From NCBI GenBank assembly GCA_023420895.1, contig JAEZUY010000005.1, positions 62,001 to 126,000 of the forward strand: DNA of 64,000 nucleotides, in the 5' to 3' direction. The position numbers and the translations under genes are program-made. Of this stretch, positions 59,503 to 64,000 are shown piece by piece. Below the pieces are notes generated by a model that did no database searches, was not told the DNA's origin, and saw only the letters and a list, made by a program, of their open reading frames with translations. The stretch is from Bacillota bacterium (lineage in GTDB: Bacteria > Bacillota > Clostridia > Tissierellales > Gottschalkiaceae). Every line of letters starts with the position of its first letter. The stretch's first letter is position 1.

Positions 59503-61821
59503 ATGATATTGGCAAGTTCTTCCGACAAAATCGCAGATATAGTCATACAGAAAGAATACAGATTTTCTTTTAAAAGGACAGAAAATCCTGCAGTTCTTCT
59601 TATGATAAGGGGAAATGCTGATGCAGAAACTGTGAACGGAAAATTTGAAGTAAAAGAAAATGAACTTTTATTCCTTCAGTCAGAAGATTTCTGTTTTCTA
59701 AAGTCAAAAGGACCTTTTTTATTTGTATTTTTTGAAATAAGCAGAAGATATATGGAGTCGGCATATTTCAAGTCAGAAGGACTTGAAGTTTCATTCTATA
59801 AAAATTATGTGGACAGAGAATCTCAAGAATACGGAAATACATTTAAAAGCATGATGAAGATATGGAAAGCTTATGAAGATGAGATTGACGTAAATAGTTC
59901 AAAAGAGATAGAAAAAATATATCTTTTTCCGGATAAGAGAAACAATGAAATTATTTCAGAAAATATTTTAAATATTCTGAAAAATAAGAAGATTAGCACA
60001 GATCTTCCTAAGGACACTGTAAATCTTATAAACAGAGTAATAGACTATATGTGTGAACATAATGAAAGCTTTACACTTTTGGAATTATCAGAAATATTCA
60101 GTATAAGTTCGAATTATCTTTCAAAGATTTTTGCAGATTTCACTAAAATGAAGTATGTTGAGTTCAGAAATAAACTCAATCTTTATAAATCTCTGAAAAT
60201 TCTTGAAATTTCAGATGCGAATATAATCACGATAAGTCATGAGTCCGGATTCAGCAGCAATAAGGTGATGAATAGAACGTATCTTAAGTATCTAAAAGCT
60301 TCTCCGTCTAAAATAAGAAAAGAAATGGATGAAGAATTTGAAGAATATAGAAGATTTAGAGAAGAAAAAGCTGAATCACGTATAAAATTTATGCCGGAAA
60401 TAGATTTTAGAAGTTTTATGACAGAAATAGATATGACTGGAAAAAGAGAAAAAATAAACTATAAAAATGTGAACAGTCTTATGAGTATAAAAGAGTCTAT
60501 AAACAGAAACGGATGGATAGAGAGTCTCAACAGGGGAATGCTCAATGAAATAAGAGGCGAAATAAATTATAAAGATAAAAAGTTTTTCTTAAAACTTGTA
60601 GATTATGAGATTGAGTTTAATGAAATCATAATTTCAGAAATTGAAGAGGCCTTTTCTACATTGAATTATTCACCCGAGATATTCATAAGATTCAATTTTT
60701 TAAAGTATAAAGATTATTTACGGACAGAAGAAAAATTCCAGGAAGTAATAAAGGATCACAAAAAGATTATAGAAGAATTCCTAAAGCATCTCAAAATAAT
60801 GAGAGGAAAGTCAAGCACCAGAAACCTTGCATTTGAAATAAATCTGAGTCTTTTTTCAGAAGAAATAGAGAATATAGATGCCAGAAGAAATATAAGAATG
60901 TATCTCGAACAGATATTCTCCCATATTGAAAAAGAAGTTAACAATCCAAATCTTGAAAGAGGAGTTTATCTCGGCAATATTGAAAAGCAGGAAAAGACAT
61001 TCGAAAAACTCATGAATTTTGTTTATGATATAGACAGAGTGTCTTTCTCGATATGCAGTTCCGAAAGAATAAAGGAAAAAGGAAATATATTTAATCAGAT
61101 AGAGCTTATATCCGAGGATAATTGTAAAAGATTGGAATTTCTTAAAAATAGAGATTTTGGAAAAATACCGGAAATTTATATAGATGAAATAGAACTGAGC
61201 TGCAATTTAGATACTATTCCTAAAATGTATAAAAGACTTTTTGAGTCTTCGGTTTTATTTAAAGTTTTTCAGAGTTTTTATAAGATTGCAAATAATATTG
61301 AGTCTGTTTCTATAATAAATGATACGAACGGAATGAAAAGATATATTCAGATAATAACTCCAAAGGGATTTAAAAGTCCGGTGATGAATATAATTGAAAT
61401 ATTGAGAACTGTAAGAATAAATGAATGTGAACTAGTATATTCTGATGAAAATATAATTTTATCTCAGGACAATAAAGATTATATTGGAATAGTAATGGCT
61501 TCAAAGTCATGGAGTCTGAAATATGTAGAGAATAATGATGTATCTAAAGTCATAGAGAGAAGAAAAATTGTTTTAAAAGGAATATCAGGAAGATATAAAA
61601 TCGTTATATACAGAGTTAATCTCGAGAGCGGAAACTCTATTTATCAGCATAAGAAACTCAATTCTCTTAAACTCCTGACTAGAGAAGAAAAAGAATATCT
61701 GAAATTAAAGTCTGTACCGGATATGGAAGGGGTTATTTTAGATTTAGAAGGAGAATGGGAAAAAGAGTTTAAAATGAAACCTTTTGAAGTTGTCATATTT
61801 AAGCTTATAGAGATTCACTAA
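59503..61821 (+). CDS. AraC family regulator with cupin N-terminus and GH39-like C-terminus
   Basis: The 772-residue protein has a cupin-like N-terminal part (about 1-100, KFEVKENELLFLQSEDFC), an AraC/XylS double helix-turn-helix (about 185-275, FTLLELSEIFSISSNYLSKIF; SGFSSNKVMNRTYLKY), and about 480 further residues. The C-terminal part follows the pattern of AraC-GH39 fusions: an acidic YIDEIELS where GH39 has its TEWN-type strand, KRLFESSVLFKVFQSF, GFKSPVMNIIEIL, and LLTREEKEYLKLKSVP. Catalytic residues appear eroded, so it is probably a sugar sensor. ATG 59503 follows AGAGGTGA. A similar gene follows. Confidence 0.85.
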   Translation: MILASSSDKIADIVIQKEYRFSFKRTENPAVLLMIRGNADAETVNGKFEVKENELLFLQSEDFCFLKSKGPFLFVFFEISRRYMESAYFKSEGLEVSFYKNYVDRESQEYGNTFKSMMKIWKAYEDEIDVNSSKEIEKIYLFPDKRNNEIISENILNILKNKKISTDLPKDTVNLINRVIDYMCEHNESFTLLELSEIFSISSNYLSKIFADFTKMKYVEFRNKLNLYKSLKILEISDANIITISHESGFSSNKVMNRTYLKYLKASPSKIRKEMDEEFEEYRRFREEKAESRIKFMPEIDFRSFMTEIDMTGKREKINYKNVNSLMSIKESINRNGWIESLNRGMLNEIRGEINYKDKKFFLKLVDYEIEFNEIIISEIEEAFSTLNYSPEIFIRFNFLKYKDYLRTEEKFQEVIKDHKKIIEEFLKHLKIMRGKSSTRNLAFEINLSLFSEEIENIDARRNIRMYLEQIFSHIEKEVNNPNLERGVYLGNIEKQEKTFEKLMNFVYDIDRVSFSICSSERIKEKGNIFNQIELISEDNCKRLEFLKNRDFGKIPEIYIDEIELSCNLDTIPKMYKRLFESSVLFKVFQSFYKIANNIESVSIINDTNGMKRYIQIITPKGFKSPVMNIIEILRTVRINECELVYSDENIILSQDNKDYIGIVMASKSWSLKYVENNDVSKVIERRKIVLKGISGRYKIVIYRVNLESGNSIYQHKKLNSLKLLTREEKEYLKLKSVPDMEGVILDLEGEWEKEFKMKPFEVVIFKLIEIH

Positions 61822-61825
61822 AAAT

Positions 61826-61849
61826 GACCGGTCTTTTCCGGTCTTTTTT
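61826..61849 (+). terminator. Terminator of the first AraC gene
   Basis: GACCGG/CCGGTC stem with a TCTTTT loop and TTTTTT. Confidence 0.9.
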
Positions 61850-62083
61850 AATGAAAAAAGTTTTTAACTAAAAATGAGAAAAAAATCTAAATAAAACCCA
61901 AAAACAATTTTCAGAAATTGAATATAAAAAATGTCACTTTAAAATACATAAAAAAGAGAAATAATATATTGATTTAGGGGAGGAAATAGAAAACCCGTAT
62001 TGATATTATATAGTTGGATAACATTATTCATAAAATATGAGAAAATATACTATTATTACAGGGCAGAATGAGGAGAGAAATAT

Positions 62084-64000
62084 ATGAATTGGGAAAAGAG
62101 AGAAATAGATAATGAAGTGAAGGGAAGTATCTATTTTATCAATATCAAAGAAATTCATCCGTTTTTTACTGAGAATCTTGTAGTAATTCATCCATTAGAC
62201 AGTGATATCGTTCTGGAAAACAAAGAAGGAAAAAAAAACAATAAAAGAAAAAGAATTGTACGTACTCAATCCTGATCAGCTCTGTTTTTTCTACTCTGAA
62301 AAACCGTCAGATTGTCTTGTGATGGAGTTTCAGAGTTCTCTTTTTACAGCGAACGGAAAACCTAAATTCAATGTATCCGAAAATCTTGAAATTGGGGAAA
62401 TTGAAGAAGACCTGCTTACAGCAGCTTATTACTGGATTATAATGAAAAGAAAAGAGGAAAAGTTTTCTTCAAAAGAAGAAAGAAATATTGCGGAATATAT
62501 CGTGAATTTACTAAAAAACAGTTTAGAAAATTATTATTCTGAAGTGAGTTCAGATAATACCAATGCTGAAAAAATGATAAAAAAAGCCGTTATGATTACT
62601 GCTGACAGAGAGGGAATTAAAAATACCTTAACAGAAATGTCTGAAAAAATCGGGATAAGTCTGAGCTATCTCAGCAAAATATTCAAAGAAATAACGGGAT
62701 TTAATTTTACTGGATATAATAATAAAGTGAGACTGTACAATGCTATAGAACTTCTGACGTCGAATTGTGAATATCCTATGGATATGCTTAGTGTAAAAGC
62801 AGGGTTCAATTCTCAGAAAACTATGAACCGGACATTTTCAAAGATTTTAGGACAGACGCCTACTAATATAAAAAACAAATACTCAAATTATGAGAGAAGC
62901 GATATAAGCAAGATAAGCAGTATAAAACAGGATTTTTCTAATATTCCTAAAACTTTTGCTTCGATAGACAAAGATAAAAAAGAGATATTCCATCTTGTAG
63001 AGAATGAAGGTGCAGTATCAGAATATGTTCATAATAACTTCTTTAAAACAACTTTTGACAATAAGACGACCATGCTGACTGACTATACTCGTGAAATAAA
63101 AGAGCTGGCACTCAGAACAGTTTATGTTGCAATTCAGAAGAAAAATGAAAATTACTATTTTCTGGTAGATGGATATTCAGTAAAAGAAGAGGTTTTTCTC
63201 GATATAATTGAAAATCTTTACTATCAGGCATACAATAAATTTGAAATTATATTTGAAGTCGATATATTTGAAGAGGAAGATTATTTTTTAAATGCAGATG
63301 ATATATACACTTTGCTTGACAGAGTTAATTATGAACTTACGCCTTTATTTGAAAAACTCATATTTGTTAGAAAGTTTGTAAAAGATGCTCCGATACTGAT
63401 TGAGCTTAAACTTAAAAACACATATAAAGAGAGAAATGCCATTTTAAATATGGAAAAAGCGATGGAGAAGATAAGAAATTCGCTGAATGAAAATATAGGC
63501 GGAAAAAATATTTATATAGGACTCGATATAGAAGACAGATATAAGGATGAACTTTTCTTCAAAAATATTGACAAGAATATGTTAGAGTTTATAGATTTTA
63601 TGAGATTTGATGTTGACGAGATTCCGAAAAATACAGACAGTATAGAGCAGCAGATAAATACACTTAAAGAACTTGTAATTGACGGAAAGAAAAAACTGGA
63701 GGATATAGATCCGGAAAAAAATATGATTTATTACGTGGGAAATCTAAATATGGATATAGACATTCAGAAAATACCTTATATATACAGAGGTGTATTTGAA
63801 AATATTCTCGCTTTTGAAGTATACCATTCATTATTAAATGAGATTAAAGGAGTCAGAACCATAACTGTTAAAGATGGGGATAAGAAATTTAAAGCTTTTC
63901 ATCTTAGAGATCCTTATGGATTTAAAATGCCTCTGATGCATGCGTTTAGACAGATAAAAGATTTCAGCGGAGATGTGATTTATTCTTCTAACAGAATGTT
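62084..64000 (+). pseudogene. Second AraC/GH39-like regulator, frameshifted at an A9 tract and cut by the window end
   Basis: ATG 62084, after GAGGAGAG, opens a frame that ends at TGA 62273-62275. After the A9 tract (62230-62238) the +1 frame continues TIKEKELYVLNPDQLCFF without a stop to the window end. That continuation aligns with the first AraC protein (VKENELLFLQSEDFCFL), then AraC helix-turn-helix (NTLTEMSEKIGISLSYLSKIF; AGFNSQKTMNRTF) and the same large C-terminal domain (PKTFASIDKDKKEIFH; YIYRGVFENILAFEV). Removing one A restores a single frame. It may be a real loss, RNA polymerase slippage control, or a sequencing error; the remaining 580-residue frame is otherwise intact. Confidence 0.8.

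Noticed and set aside
1..64000. tRNA, rRNA, CRISPR arrays, insertion sequences, prophage genes
   Set aside because: Read through both strands for cloverleaf ends, repeat-spacer periodicity and transposase or integrase motifs; none was convincing.

Overview
This is about 64 kb of an AT-rich, low-GC Gram-positive chromosome. The gene set (long-form Hpf, Rex, HrcA-type CIRCE/groESL, ECF-type RibU, SLH surface protein, NADP-type GdhA, MATE and ABC exporters, a Sec-containing peroxidase), the heavy use of AGA/ATA codons and the frequent TTG starts fit an anaerobic or microaerophilic Clostridia/Tissierellia-type Firmicute. The genus cannot be fixed from the sequence. No rRNA, tRNA, CRISPR array, transposase or phage gene was seen.

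Layout. 1-20 kb is core housekeeping: the end of a RecD-like helicase and ComF, PncB, Hpf, SecA, RF2, Tex, RibU, then the t6A cluster tsaE-tsaB-rimI ... tsaD with two uncharacterised genes among them, an ABC-F ATPase and Rex. 20-36.7 kb is metabolism and stress: GdhA, the polyamine importer potABCD (minus strand, with a terminator in its leader), Ogg, a MATE pump, a glutathione peroxidase whose active-site codon is an in-frame TGA (selenocysteine), a HutP-like protein, a TrpXYZ-type ABC importer, groESL under a perfect CIRCE, and a stand-alone GMP synthase ATP-pyrophosphatase subunit. 36.8-47 kb looks accessory: PPK2, a MarR / Cys-rich KTR / heterodimeric ABC exporter cassette, ArsR with a split chromate transporter, a SirTM sirtuin with its macrodomain, a frameshifted PNPOx-like flavoprotein, a ferredoxin and HxlR; CGT/CGC arginine codons are more frequent here. 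47-64 kb holds an SLH protein, a peroxiredoxin, a MarR protein with a Lys/Gly tail, a methyltransferase, an AlkD-like repair protein, an iron-siderophore ABC importer, an EamA exporter, DUF169, a cation/proton antiporter behind a fluoride riboswitch, and two large AraC regulators with degenerate GH39-like tails; the second is frameshifted and runs off the window.

Regulation is readable at many loci: CIRCE at groESL, a fluoride riboswitch, two autoregulated MarR promoters with paired palindromes, three 12-bp repeats at exact 20-bp spacing at the ArsR promoter, an attenuator-like terminator before potA, an 11-bp inverted repeat before hpf, and a short reading frame whose stop overlaps the upstream end of secA. 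The strongest unusual observations are the selenoprotein peroxidase with a bacterial SECIS-like hairpin, the terminator in the potA leader, the secA leader frame, the repetitive MarR tail, and two genes broken at poly-A tracts that could be switched by slippage or could be sequencing errors.
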